Below are positions 41,096-51,792 of a DNA stretch of 64,000 nt, piece after piece. Origin of the DNA: Daphnia carinata. Lineage: Eukaryota > Arthropoda > Branchiopoda > Diplostraca > Daphniidae. The DNA lies in NCBI RefSeq assembly GCF_022539665.2, contig NC_081334.1:5240424-5304423 (forward strand), written 5' to 3'. The position numbers and the translations under genes were made by a program. The notes under the pieces are model-generated. The model did not search any database. It saw nothing but the letters and a program-made list of their open reading frames with translations, and was not told where the DNA came from. Positions within the stretch are counted from its first letter, which is position 1. Every line of letters starts with the position of its first letter.

Positions 41096-42033
41096 ATTAG
41101 GTACTTTTCGGTTTTATGTCTATTGAAAAAGTATTTTTAATGCTATTATTTTGCATTCACAGAATTTAATGGGGGATCAAGTCAAGTCTGGAAGTGTTAC
41201 AGGATGGAAGAGTAAACCTACAGATGAAAAAAACACAGAGTGCATTACCATTAAGGTATGAGGTAAAGTAATAGAGTATGCACATTGTCTAATGAGAAGT
41301 ACCATCTTGTGTTAATGAATCCAGTACAACAGCAATCCTTTATAGTTCTGTCACAGCTAGAAACCTCAAATAATTCTGCTTCTCTGTCTAAAGAACAACT
41401 TGTCCTTTACGTTCAGAGTGTTGGGGAAACTGGGTACTTAAATGGCCCTAAAGATGTTTTAATTTTGCTGCCATTGCAGAGATGAACATCATACATGGAC
41501 TCTTTAGGTATGAAAGGATTTTTCTTCAAATAATTTTAAATTTATGATGAAGAATTTCTCCTCCTTTTGCCAACCAGGTCTAATCTACCAAAAAAAATTT
41601 TATCCAATAGGAAAGGATTTTCATGTACTGGGAACACAACTATCAACAATGCAACATTGTACAGGTGCTAGTTTATCATTCAAGAGCCTTATACAATGAT
41701 GTTAATCTGCAATTTGTATGTCCTTCCCCAAGCTTGCACCAGAAGTTGAATCTATGAGTCATGTAAGTTACATGATCAACAGTTGATATGTTTAACGGTG
41801 TTGTTTTTCTTTTCTCAATATAGGTTAATAGTAACATTTGGATCTGAAAAGATTCTTGGTTGGGGCAAGACACTGAATAAATTGTATTGATTGGATGGAT
41901 GACATGACATTGCTATACTTAATTCGGATTCCCCAGACGGTATTTGATATTTAAAAAATTGAAGTGCATATCTGGGCTCCCTTCTTTTCTGAAGCCCCGT
42001 TTCCCCTTGACTCATAATAAGCCCGTAGGGGGT

Positions 42034-42064
42034 CATGCCCCTACTGTACGGTATATATAAAAAC
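42034..42064 (+). promoter_or_regulatory. TATA-like motif in left arm
   Basis: GGTATATATAAAAAC lies next to a small palindrome (GGGGTCATGCCCCTAC) and is mirrored on the opposite strand in the right arm near 43530-43552. Whether it is a promoter is inference. Confidence 0.25.
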
Positions 42065-42550
42065 AACATATACCGAGGTTTGGAGGGCTCTGGCCGGAAA
42101 GGGGACGTGGGGTGCCGCTTCGTCCGATGATGTGTTCACGGAGGGCGATGTGGCTACCCACAAATCCGAACTAAAGGTTAATCGCTCCTGTAAAAATGTT
42201 CCAAATCTTCAGCTCTTCTTCCGGCTTCTCTTAGCCAATCACCGGGTAATCTCCCCGGTGGGTCAACAAGGCAGTGTCTCCCCCTGCCTGGGTTGACGGC
42301 AACTTTTGAAAGGGCTATTGTGCCTTTTTAAAGTTGCAAAAATAATTGTGATGTGCAGAGAATTGTCAATAAATTTTTTTTTATAAAATTTTTTTTCAAA
42401 ATTTGTTTCCTTCATTGTCTGTGTTAGCTTTGTTCACACATTGCATTTATCAATTTTTTTTTTGGCTTTGCTTTATTGGTTTTTGTCACATTTGATGGTA
42501 ATGTGACGGGTATTGGTTTATCGTTTATCTGTAAGCATTCTATTATTATC

Positions 42551-42613
42551 CAGGGATCGAACCCTGGATATTCGGCATACCTCGCCGATGCTCTACCAAT
42601 GAGCCACGAATCA
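42551..42613 (-). repeat. tRNA-like module 1 in the loop
   Basis: On the minus strand: an A-box-like TGGCTCATTGGTAGAGC, an anticodon stem TCGGC/GCCGA, and a T arm CAGGG-TTCGATC-CCTGG with a perfect B box. The acceptor stem pairs poorly and the base before the anticodon is A rather than T, so this is a tRNA pseudogene or tRNA-derived repeat, not a working tRNA. Confidence 0.6.
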
Positions 42614-42732
42614 TATGATTTTAAGTTGGCTTTTTTTTCTAGTCACTTGTGGACTTGCATTTACACTTAGAATAAAACTGAAATGCAATTCTGCAATATA
42701 CTCTTCTACATCATTCTATTTCATTTTTACAC

Positions 42733-42796
42733 ATGTACTGAGGTTTGAACCCAGGGTAACACGTATCGCAGATAAAAGCTCTACCACAGAGCTAAG
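42733..42796 (-). repeat. tRNA-like module 2 in the loop
   Basis: On the minus strand: TTAGCTCTGTGGTAGAGC (A box and D arm) and a T arm CTGGG-TTCAAAC-CTCAG. The anticodon stem does not form. A degenerate tRNA-derived sequence. Confidence 0.5.
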
Positions 42797-42898
42797 AACC
42801 TTATGTAAGCAATAGAAAGATAAACATATAGTTGTGAAAGACTGCATAAACATCCTAGACGATAACATATGATATGCGATAATAAAATATTTAGATAT

Positions 42899-42967
42899 AT
42901 CTCGTGGCTCAATGTTAGAGCATCGGCGTTGCACGTCGAGTGTCTGGGGATCGGTTCCCATACGAGT
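42899..42967 (+). repeat. tRNA-like module 3 in the loop
   Basis: On the plus strand: TGGCTCAATGTTAGAGC (D arm), anticodon arm TCGGC-GTTGCAC-GTCGA with a TGC (Ala) triplet in the right place, and a shifted T arm GGGATCGGTTCCC. CTCGT/ACGAG could pair at the ends. Degenerate, opposite in strand to modules 1 and 2. Confidence 0.45.
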
Positions 42968-43523
42968 AAAACAAAATACAAAATTACTTCATAAAATATC
43001 CAGATTGTTCCTTGAATCTAAGTTGAAGAATTCAAAGAGTGTAATAAATAATACTTACAGATAAACGATAAACCAATGGAAACAATGCGTACCATCAAAG
43101 GTGACAAAAACAATAAAGGTGAATTAAGCAAGCTAAATATAAAAAGTGTAACGTGTGAACACAGCGAATACAAACAATGAAAGAAACGAATTTTGCAAAA
43201 AATATCTTATAAAAAAAATTTTATTGACAATTCTCTGCACATTACAATTATTTTTGCAACTTTAAAAAGGCACAATAGCCCTTTCAAAAGTTGCCGTCAA
43301 CCCAGGCAGGGGGAGACACTGCCTTGTTGACCCACCGGGGAGATTACCCGGTGATTGGCTAAGAGAAGCCGGAAGAAGAGCTGAAGATTTGGAACATTTT
43401 TACAGGAGCGATTAACCTTTAGTTCGGATTTGTGGGCAGCCACGTCACCCTCCGTGAACACATCATCGGACGAAGCGGCACCCCACGTCCCCTTTCCGGC
43501 CAGAGCCCTCCAAACCTCGGTAT

Positions 43524-43916
43524 ATGTTGTTTTTATATATACCGTACAGTAGGGGCATGACCCCCTACGGGCTTATTATGAGTCAAGGGGAAACGGGGCT
43601 TCAGAAAAGAAGGGAGCCCAGATATGCACTTCAATTTTTTAAATATCAAATACCGTCTGGGGAATCCGAATTAAGTATAGCAATGTCATGTCATCCATCC
43701 AATCAATACAATTTATTCAGTGTCTTGCCCCAACCAAGAATCTTTTCAGATCCAATGTTACTATTAACCTATATTGAGAAAAGAAAAACAACACCGTTAA
43801 ACATATCAACTGTTGATCATGTAACTTACATGACTCATAGATTCAACTTCTGGTGCAAGCTTGGGGAAGGACATACAAATTGCAGATTAACATCATTGTA
43901 TAAGGCTCTTGAATGA
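43524..43916 (+). other. 130-codon open frame in right arm, doubtful
   Basis: Runs outward through the right arm; its reverse image in the left arm is cut short by a one-base insertion. It overlaps the antisense of the splice-bearing strand. No family recognised. Most likely an open frame by chance in a conserved repeat. Confidence 0.15.
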
Positions 43917-44502
43917 TAAACTAGCACCTGTACAATGTTGCATTGTTGATAGTTGTGTTCCCAGTACATGAAAATCCTTTCCTATTGGATAAAATTTTTT
44001 TTGGTAGATTAGACCTGGTTGGCAAAAAGGAGGAGAAATTCTTCATCATAAATTTAAAATTATTTGAAGAAAAATCCTTTCATACCTAAAGAGTCCATGT
44101 ATGATGTTCATCTCTGCAATGGCAGCAAAATTAAAACATCTTTAGGGCCATTTAAGTACCCAGTTTCCCCAACACTCTGAACGTAAAGGACAAGTTGTTC
44201 TTTAGCAAGAGAAGCAGAATTATTTGAGGCTTCTAGGTGTGACAGAACTATAAAGGATTGCTGTTATACAGGATTCATTCACACAAGATGGTACTTCTCA
44301 TTAGACAATGTGCATACTCTATTACTTTACCTCATACCTTAAGGGTAATGCACTTTCAGTGTTTTTCAACTGTAGGCTCACTCTTCCATCCTGTAACACT
44401 TCCAGACTTGACTTGATCCCCCACTAAAATTCTGTGAATGCAAAATAATAGCATTAAAAATACTTTTTCGATAGACAAAAAACTGAAAAGTACCTAATTC
44501 AT

Positions 44503-45099
44503 GTTTTATGTTGAACACATGCTATTTCTGGGTTTCCGTACCACACCCATTTTCAGCCCAAATAAGGTCCCACAATTGTTCACTTCCTTCGCTGCATGGA
44601 CTTATTACTAACAATTCTTTTAGTGCAGCACTAACAGAATTTAACTTTAACACACTGTCAGGTGGTAGACTGAATAACTTAACAATAAATAATTGTTTGT
44701 TAAAATTCTATACTTATTTTGAATTCTTATTTGAAAAGTTTAGGTACCTGACTGTGTTCGCCTAACGCCAACTCATGCTCACATTCAGTTAGGGATGAGT
44801 TTGGAAAAATCTCCTTCACTGTTTGGAAAGTGTCCCATTCTAATTTTTTTATTTTCCAATAACTGAGCATGTAGACTCAAAATTTGAGCTACAAAACACA
44901 AATGAATAAAAGCAAATAAATAGAATCATTACATATTAGGCCTTACCATCCTTAGCTTTGCTGTTATTTATTTTTTTGTGTTGTTCCAATAATTGGGCCT
45001 GCAGCTTCATAATTTGATCTAATAAACAATAATTAATAATTGAAAACCAATATAATAATGTTTATACTTACCATTTTTTTGTTTTATTTTCTTATCCAT
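44503..45099 (-). pseudogene. broken right-arm copy of the foldback gene
   Basis: Mirrors the four exons at 40495-41095. The first exon (45099 to 45072) reads MDKKIKQKN and the second and third borders are kept, but a one-base insertion in exon 3 (GAAAATAAAAAAATTAG against GAAAAGAACAAATTGG in the left arm) shifts the frame to an early stop, and exon 4 is shifted as well. Substitutions are scattered through the copy. Confidence 0.6.
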
Positions 45100-45443
45100 T
45101 TTTCAATTGATCCTCCAGCCACGCGTTGTTCTCCAGCCACGCTACTCAATTAACTGCTAATGGGATACAATTAACTGAAATTGCTTACATGCCTGTAATA
45201 ACGAAACCGACTGATAGATGGCTACGGGTAGAAAAAAGAGAAAAAAGTGCGTTTTTTTTTTTTTTTCCGCCATTTTTTTTTTTTTTTTTTTATGTAAAAC
45301 GGATTGCCATATCAAAATTGAACGCTGATTTCAAATCCGTGATTAGTTTTCTCGTTAAACTAGCCGTTTGTTTTATTTTAAGAAAACAAACTGCTTAGTA
45401 GCGCCAAATTCTTTTAGGTTTTTTACGTTTAATTAAAAAACTG

Positions 45444-46213
45444 CGGTTCACTTAATGAAAAAAATAACAATTTTACCTGTGAAGCCCGCCCTTTTGTTAT
45501 TGACGGTTAATATAAAAATTCTAAGGCCAATTGAAAAAGGAACTTGATTTCCATGATTTTCTCTCGATTTGTCACGAAAAAACTGCCAAATATGTTATTA
45601 GATTGACATGTTATAAATTAACTCGACATTTATTAGGTGTATTTCAATGCCCAGAGCAACCAATTCTGTAGTTTGGAGGGGTATAGATGGCAAAAGATTA
45701 AGGCGTCATACAAGGCACAGTGATGAAAATAACAAATGAGGAGAGAGGCAAATAAAACTAGAAGTAAGGCATTACATTTCTCTGTCAAGAAGCACGTTAA
45801 AAGCATTCGAAACAAAAAATCAGGGTTTATAAGGATTTATTGAAAGAAGCGTCGGTAAAAACTGAACGACCGATCGGCAGATAAATCTGCTGACTAGTTC
45901 AAAGTTATTACTTTGTTATTTTTTGGCTACACAAAAAACTAGTTTAATTGAATTACTTGTGTTATACCCTAAGTTTGAAGAAAGTATTTCCGATTCTCCC
46001 CGTTACATCCTAGTGCCTACAAGTACACGTGCCTTGTGGATATAGATTTGGGCATAGCTGTTGGATCTTTCCCACCGTCAGATATCGGATCAAATAAACT
46101 CAAGTCAAATGAATGTTAAAAACATGATGTTCGCTTTATAAAAGTTCTTCGCTTTTCTGTAGCAGACCGCTGCATGCAGCATCCCACTTATAGGAAATTC
46201 ATTTGTTATCCAG
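45444..46213. other. spacer, 3' flank of paramyosin
   Basis: Ends the foldback region; TTTATT at 45836-45841 is a polyadenylation signal for the minus-strand paramyosin gene, about 375 bp past its stop. The first 130 bp still contain fragments related to the foldback ends. Confidence 0.5.
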
Positions 46214-49200
46214 TTAATAGTGCTCGGTAAAATGCTTCTGTTCTTCCACTACGTAGACATTTGAAGTGGTGGTACCGCCGGGAACAGCCGTAACAAAAGT
46301 ACGATGTTTGGCACGAACAAAGTTCAAGTTGGTCTCGGCAGATTCGGCGCGATCTTCAGCAGCTTCCAATTCACGTTGGAATCGACGGACACGGCTCAAA
46401 TTCTGTTGCGACATACCCTCCTGCATGGACAGAGAACACAATTATGGACTCGTCGTTCTATCTTAAGTAATCATTCAAAAAATGGCCAACAGAAACGGAG
46501 GATCACATTGAGGCAACTTATTTTAAAGTATTAGTTTCGGACCTGTTCTTGCAGTTGGCGCTTGTAAACGTTAAGTTTCTGAGTGAGTTTTTCGACCGAA
46601 TCCTGGAGGAGGGAGACGTTTTTGTGATCTTCTTCGCCCTGGATGATGATTTCTTTGACTTGGCGCTCTTTCTTACGCAGGATCTTGGTAGTCTCGGCAT
46701 GTCGGCGGCGTTCCTCGTCCAATTCCAATTCGATGTCACGAACCTATAATTCACCAAAATTCAGTTTCGCTTTACGTTAACTAAGGAGACGTCGGCAAGA
46801 ATGGTATACCCTAGCTTCCAATTTGCTAATAATTCTCTTGCTGCTGACCAACGCATTAGTTTCGACTTCTTCCAAACGAATGGTCAGGTTTTTGATTTCG
46901 ATTTCCAGAGCCTTTTTGATCGATTCGATCTTGACCACACGTTCTTGTTCCTCGTGTAGGACATCCATGGTATGCTTAAGTTCGCATTGGGCCCTCTGGG
47001 CGCGATCATCAGCCAACTATTGTGACATTAACCACGAACTTTCCCTATAAGTCTGGTGATGGAATTTATCATTTTACATTGCTGGGTATACCTTAAGTTC
47101 TTTGCTGGCTTCTTCGAAATCGGCGGCATACGCGGCTAGTTCCTGCTCCAGTTTGGCACGAGTTGAAGAAAGATTGACGTTGATCGTGGTAAGCTCGTTA
47201 ATGCGAGCGGCAGCGTCTTCTGCCAGCTGCTCAGCAGCACGTCTAGCGCGTAGGGCCTAATTTACGGAAAATAGATTTATATTTTGCTCTAGAGCTTTTT
47301 ATTAAATCGCGTCCTACTCCTTCCATATTGGCGCGCATATCTTCGAGCTCTTGTTGCAGAGCTTGCAAGCGGCGCTGAGCCACACCGTACTGATCAACTG
47401 TGATTTGCAATTGGCGCTGGGTTTCCTCGTACATTGATTGAAGTTCCTAAAAAATTAGCGACATAGAAAAAAAATTATTTCGAATTGATGATCTGCATTT
47501 GATAATTGAAATAGAGAAAACTATATGGCCTCCTGTTAATGAAACTTACGGTAAGTTGAAGAGACTGCTTTTTAATAGTTTTTTGCAGCTCAATGTTGTT
47601 CTTGTTCGCAACGTCCAAAGTCATTTCCAGTTCAGTGATTGTGATTGTCATCTTCTTTCGGATACGTTGAATTTCGGTTTTCAATTTAGTTTCGGCGTCA
47701 ACCAAACGCGAGTTCAGTTGGTCGATTTCAATTGACATTTGTTTCCTTGGATAGTATGAAAGAAGTTAGTTTCAGGTGAATAACTATTCAATAACGCAGT
47801 CCACAGACGCAATGCTAATGGACAATTACTTGGTGGATTCTAGTTCTTCCTCCTTGTCAGTCAATCTACGTTCCATATCGTGCCTGTACTGATTCATCTC
47901 AGCTGCCATACGCTGCGAGCGTTGTTCCTCAGCCTTACGGGACTACTCCGTTGTCAGAAAGAAAAAACCAGTTATTGTTAGGCAGGGTATGTCGTTGATA
48001 AATTTGTCAGATGATACGTACAGCCTCAGATTCCTTGTATGCGGCAGCCAGTTCTTCGCGTTCGTTTTCTAGACGGCGGTATTCAATTTCCATCTCGTGG
48101 AATCTGCGACTCAGTTCCGAGTATTGGCTCTTCAGCTCACCATTTTCATCTGACGGGAAATGTACCAGTCAAAATTTTAAGTTTCATAGTTTTTCATAAC
48201 ATGATGGTGAATTACCGCCCAGTTTCTTGTTTTCACGAGTCAATTGATCTTTTTGTTCTCGAGTTTTGTCCAATTCGTGGCTGAGGCGAGAAATTTCGGT
48301 TGCCTTATTTCGGTTGTCTCTCTGGGAGGCATCGTATAGAGCGGTAAGTTCATCCAACTTAGACTTAAGCTCGCCGTTAATGCGTTCAAGTTGTTCGCTA
48401 CGCTTTTGCATCTCGCGAGCAGTAGTATTGGCCTTAAATGATCGAAGCCGATTAATTAATTTTCTTTTTTGTTTGGTTCGTAGACACATAAAAATAGATT
48501 TAATGGCTCACCTTTTCCAGATCAATAATGAGGATCTCAACTTCACTTTGAAGACGAGATTTGATTTTCTCCAGACCAGAGCACTTGGAAATGAGAGCGC
48601 TGATTTGCTCTTCCAATTCGGTCACGCGGACGTGGAATTTACGTCTAAGAAGAAGAAGGAACGTTTCCATCTATAAATTCGTTGGTCAACCAGATAAAAA
48701 CAAATACCTGATTTCTTCAATCTCCTCGGTGTGGGATAGGCAAGTCTGGTCGTACTTGGATTTCCATGACAAGCAATCCTGATTGGCCTTTGACAGCTGA
48801 CGTTCTAGATCCAAACGAGCTTCGGATTCTTCTTCGAGTTGAACACGCACCGACTCCAGTTCGATTTCCACCGAATGCAAATTTCCTTCCAAAGTAGAGC
48901 GGCGCTAAAAAATATAAATCAAAAACAATGCATTGAAATGATATACGTTTGTAGACAGTTTCGTTGGAACTGCAGTAACCGAAAGAAATCAAAATGAATA
49001 CCCTTTCTTCATCTTCAAAGCGCCGACGCAAGTCTTCGAATTGGGAACTAATTTGATTCTTCAAATAACTAATATTTTCGTAACTCACTTTCAGTTCTTG
49101 AACTTCTTTTGTTAGCTCAATGTTTTCCTATTAATTCGCATATTATTTTGTGTGGCTTTTCTTAACAATGCAATCTGTTGTACCGTTGACAAACGGGTTT

Positions 49201-51456
49201 TGTAGCTGCTAATGTCGATGATAGTTCTGTTGAGCTCTTCAATTTTGATGGTATATTCATGAACTTGTACTTCCAGTTTTTCCACTTGCTTGACGTATGT
49301 TACCTGAAATATATACAAACTCATTAAGAAATCCGTAGTATATTACTTTGGCTAGCTCTATGTAATAAAATCCTACCCTATCTTTGTTAGCCGATTCAAC
49401 TTGGGACAGGAGATCGAACAGTTCCTGTTGAAACTTTGACTTCTCCTTCTCCGCCCTGAAATAAAACACTTGCGTTACTTTCCGTTGACGTCCGTAATTT
49501 TCTTTTTAAAAATATTATGAGACTGGTACTGGTACCATTCTAGTTCTACAAGGATTTTTGTTTAGCAGACAAGTACGCCAGGTTTGTTTTTAATACACTT
49601 AAAATTCTTTGATCCTAAACCATAATGTTATGGTACATGGTTTAAATACAAGGACATAAGTTTGTTGGTTTTGTTTGAAGAAAAACGAAAGCGCGGCAGT
49701 AGCAACAGACAGGGCAACACCACAGAGGTCTCTAAGGATATGTGCGAGCCCGCTAGAACAGCTGGAGTATGTTAGTTCACGAGGGTTGACGTGGCAGTGT
49801 AAAAATAGGATAGGTTCGCTACGCATTATTTCCAGAACCCTTCCTCTCATAGTTTTCTTCTTAGGAAAGAATCCGTCTAGCCACGGTGTATGCAGTAAAA
49901 GCATTCGCCCTGACTATCAAGGTATTAGAATCGGTAACTAGATTGGTTCAGCAAATAAACACTCACACATTCATCCTAAAGTCCTTTTAACGTAAACACG
50001 ACTTAACTGATAATTGCCAATTTCACTGAATATTATTTATGAAAATAAAGAATAATGCTTACTTTGATTTGGCTTTGGCCAGCAGTTCTAATTGGTCTTG
50101 AAGATCGACAATAGCTTCTTGATGTTTTTTGCGGAGCATGTGCGCCGTCTCTTCCGATTCAAGATGGACATCTTCCAACAATTTTCGCAATTTAGCCAAC
50201 TCAGCATCACGTTTCTTATTGATTTCCAACTGTAAATATATCGAAATCCAACAGTTGTTTCACTTCGTGATGAATGCGCTCTATTTTTAACACGTTAACA
50301 CTCCGTCATGTCAGTAATTACAACGTCTAACACTAGCCATTTAGATTATTTAATTTTAAAGGCGGATCTTTTTTTTTTAACTTTAAGTGGAATGATTTAA
50401 AACGGAGAGGAAACAAAAACATTTGTGGGTACAAAGTCCTTGCTCATCACTCGTTGAGATGATTGACAATCGTCAACATCGGCTCATCGTCCGAAATAGC
50501 TCGAAAACTATGAACAATGTTACCTGATTTCCAGCTCCCCCTTCAGCTTCTTCAAGGCGTTCTTGAAGCTGAATCACCTGAACACTCAGATCAGCCTTGT
50601 CTCGTTCAACCTATGCACAAAAAATTTTCACATCAACAGTAGATTCTATTTGCGGTGCTACCGAAAACAAATTAATAGCAAATAACTAACACGGGCACAA
50701 ATTATGCTCCTTTTCTATTTTCTTTTTGTTTTTACTTCAATTTTCTCGAAAGGTATATATTTTTTTCTTTTCTCCTTTTTTTAAAGTGATGCTAAATCTA
50801 TAAATTCTTGGCCTATGAGCCAAGCATTTCATGGTCCAAAGCAAAGCTATTTATATCCAAGCTCAAACACTTTTTGAGAACAATTGTTATTTCCTTAACT
50901 GTTTGCGACAACTACACTTGGGTTTAACGAATAAAAGAATTCATCTATATATCACGTACTGTTCGCGTAAATTTACACGTCTAATTAACTTAGCGAAGGT
51001 TGTTAATAATCCAACTTACACGCTGCCTAAGCTCTCGCTCAGTCTCGAGATCCTCCTGAACGAGGCGGATTTTGTCCTGAAATAAAGAGAAATTATTTAA
51101 GGTATTGTACACATAAATAATAAAATAGAAACGTGTTTTCGTTTGTTTCGTATGCGTTAGTTCTACGCACAAATTAAAAATTAAGGTAGGCACAGATTAC
51201 CACCTTTGCGCAACTGTGGGACATTACGCGCAACTTGCAAGTTTGGTTCGATCACATGCTTAATGGTAATCGGTTCTGTGTATGACGACGATGGTTAGAG
51301 TATAAAAAAATGACAGGAAATGGACACCTCGAGACGAGACAGAGCCGACAAATCGGTGGAGTACTCGATAGTGACATCGGTTCCAGCCCCACCGGTAGAG
51401 CGGTAGACGTATTTAGAAGATTTGGTTGTCGAAGATTTCGAGACGGTTCCCGACAT
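46214..51456 (-). CDS. Prm: paramyosin
   Basis: The rod protein that forms the core of invertebrate thick filaments. Eighteen coding exons (low to high): 46214-46420, 46543-46743, 46810-47016, 47092-47256, 47318-47446, 47550-47745, 47830-47942, 48022-48149, 48216-48432, 48512-48644, 48708-48904, 49002-49127, 49184-49303, 49377-49455, 50063-50229, 50524-50610, 51020-51076, 51328-51456; 885 residues, as expected for the family. The non-helical head ([20 protein letters not shown]) precedes [20 protein letters not shown]; the rest is one heptad-repeat coiled coil with the family blocks [71 protein letters not shown] and [17 protein letters not shown], ending in a short non-helical tail. Introns shrink toward the 3' end. 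No separate miniparamyosin first exon was found. Confidence 0.96.
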
Positions 51457-51782
51457 TTCGTTGTTGCACGTCGAACAAACTTTAATGCGATGATATTAGC
51501 CGATCGAGTTCGGTTGAGGAAGAGCACAAGAAGCGGTAGAACTCCTTCGCAAAAGCCTGTTTGGTGACTGGTGATACTGGAACAGTCTGTTCGGAAAGTA
51601 TTCACGGTTGGAAGGCGACACTGCGCAAGTCAGACCACAATAGATCAGAAGGGGCGGAGATGTGTCCAAAGCAGGGATGGCTTCGACAAAAAAAACGAGA
51701 GGCCTTTCAGCATTGAACGTAGCTCGAATTACCAACTGGTAGAAGAGTTTCTAGGCAGTATACCTCAGCAAACCGTGTCGTT

Positions 51783-51792
51783 CCTTTTATAG
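51783..51792 (-). promoter_or_regulatory. TATA box of paramyosin
   Basis: Minus strand CTATAAAAGG, 330 bp upstream of the start codon; a transcription start would fall near 51755, leaving a roughly 300-base 5' UTR. Confidence 0.65.

Larger units (their letters stand above)
40003..45443. mobile_element. large foldback element / inverted duplication
   Basis: The left arm (about 40003-42537) reappears inverted at about 43054-45443, leaving a loop of about 516 bp. Easily checked pairs: 42237-42316 with 43277-43357 (essentially identical), TTTATCGTTTATCTGTAAG at 42519-42537 with its complement at 43054-43072, and 40087-40135 with 45311-45356. The inner kilobase is near perfect. The outer part differs more and has indels, and one frameshift separates the gene copies. 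No transposase domain could be recognised. It could be a foldback transposon, an inverted duplication of a gene-bearing element, or a locus producing long hairpin RNA. Confidence 0.85.

Noticed and set aside
42551-42967. Functional tRNA genes
   Set aside because: Acceptor stems do not pair and anticodon or T arms are degenerate in each of the three modules.
43524-43916. 130-residue protein as a transposase
   Set aside because: No catalytic motif, antisense to the splice-bearing strand, broken by one base in the mirror copy.
49599-49904. Miniparamyosin-specific exon in the 0.6-kb paramyosin intron
   Set aside because: The frame has no helical or family features and sits at the wrong place relative to the shared C-terminal exons.
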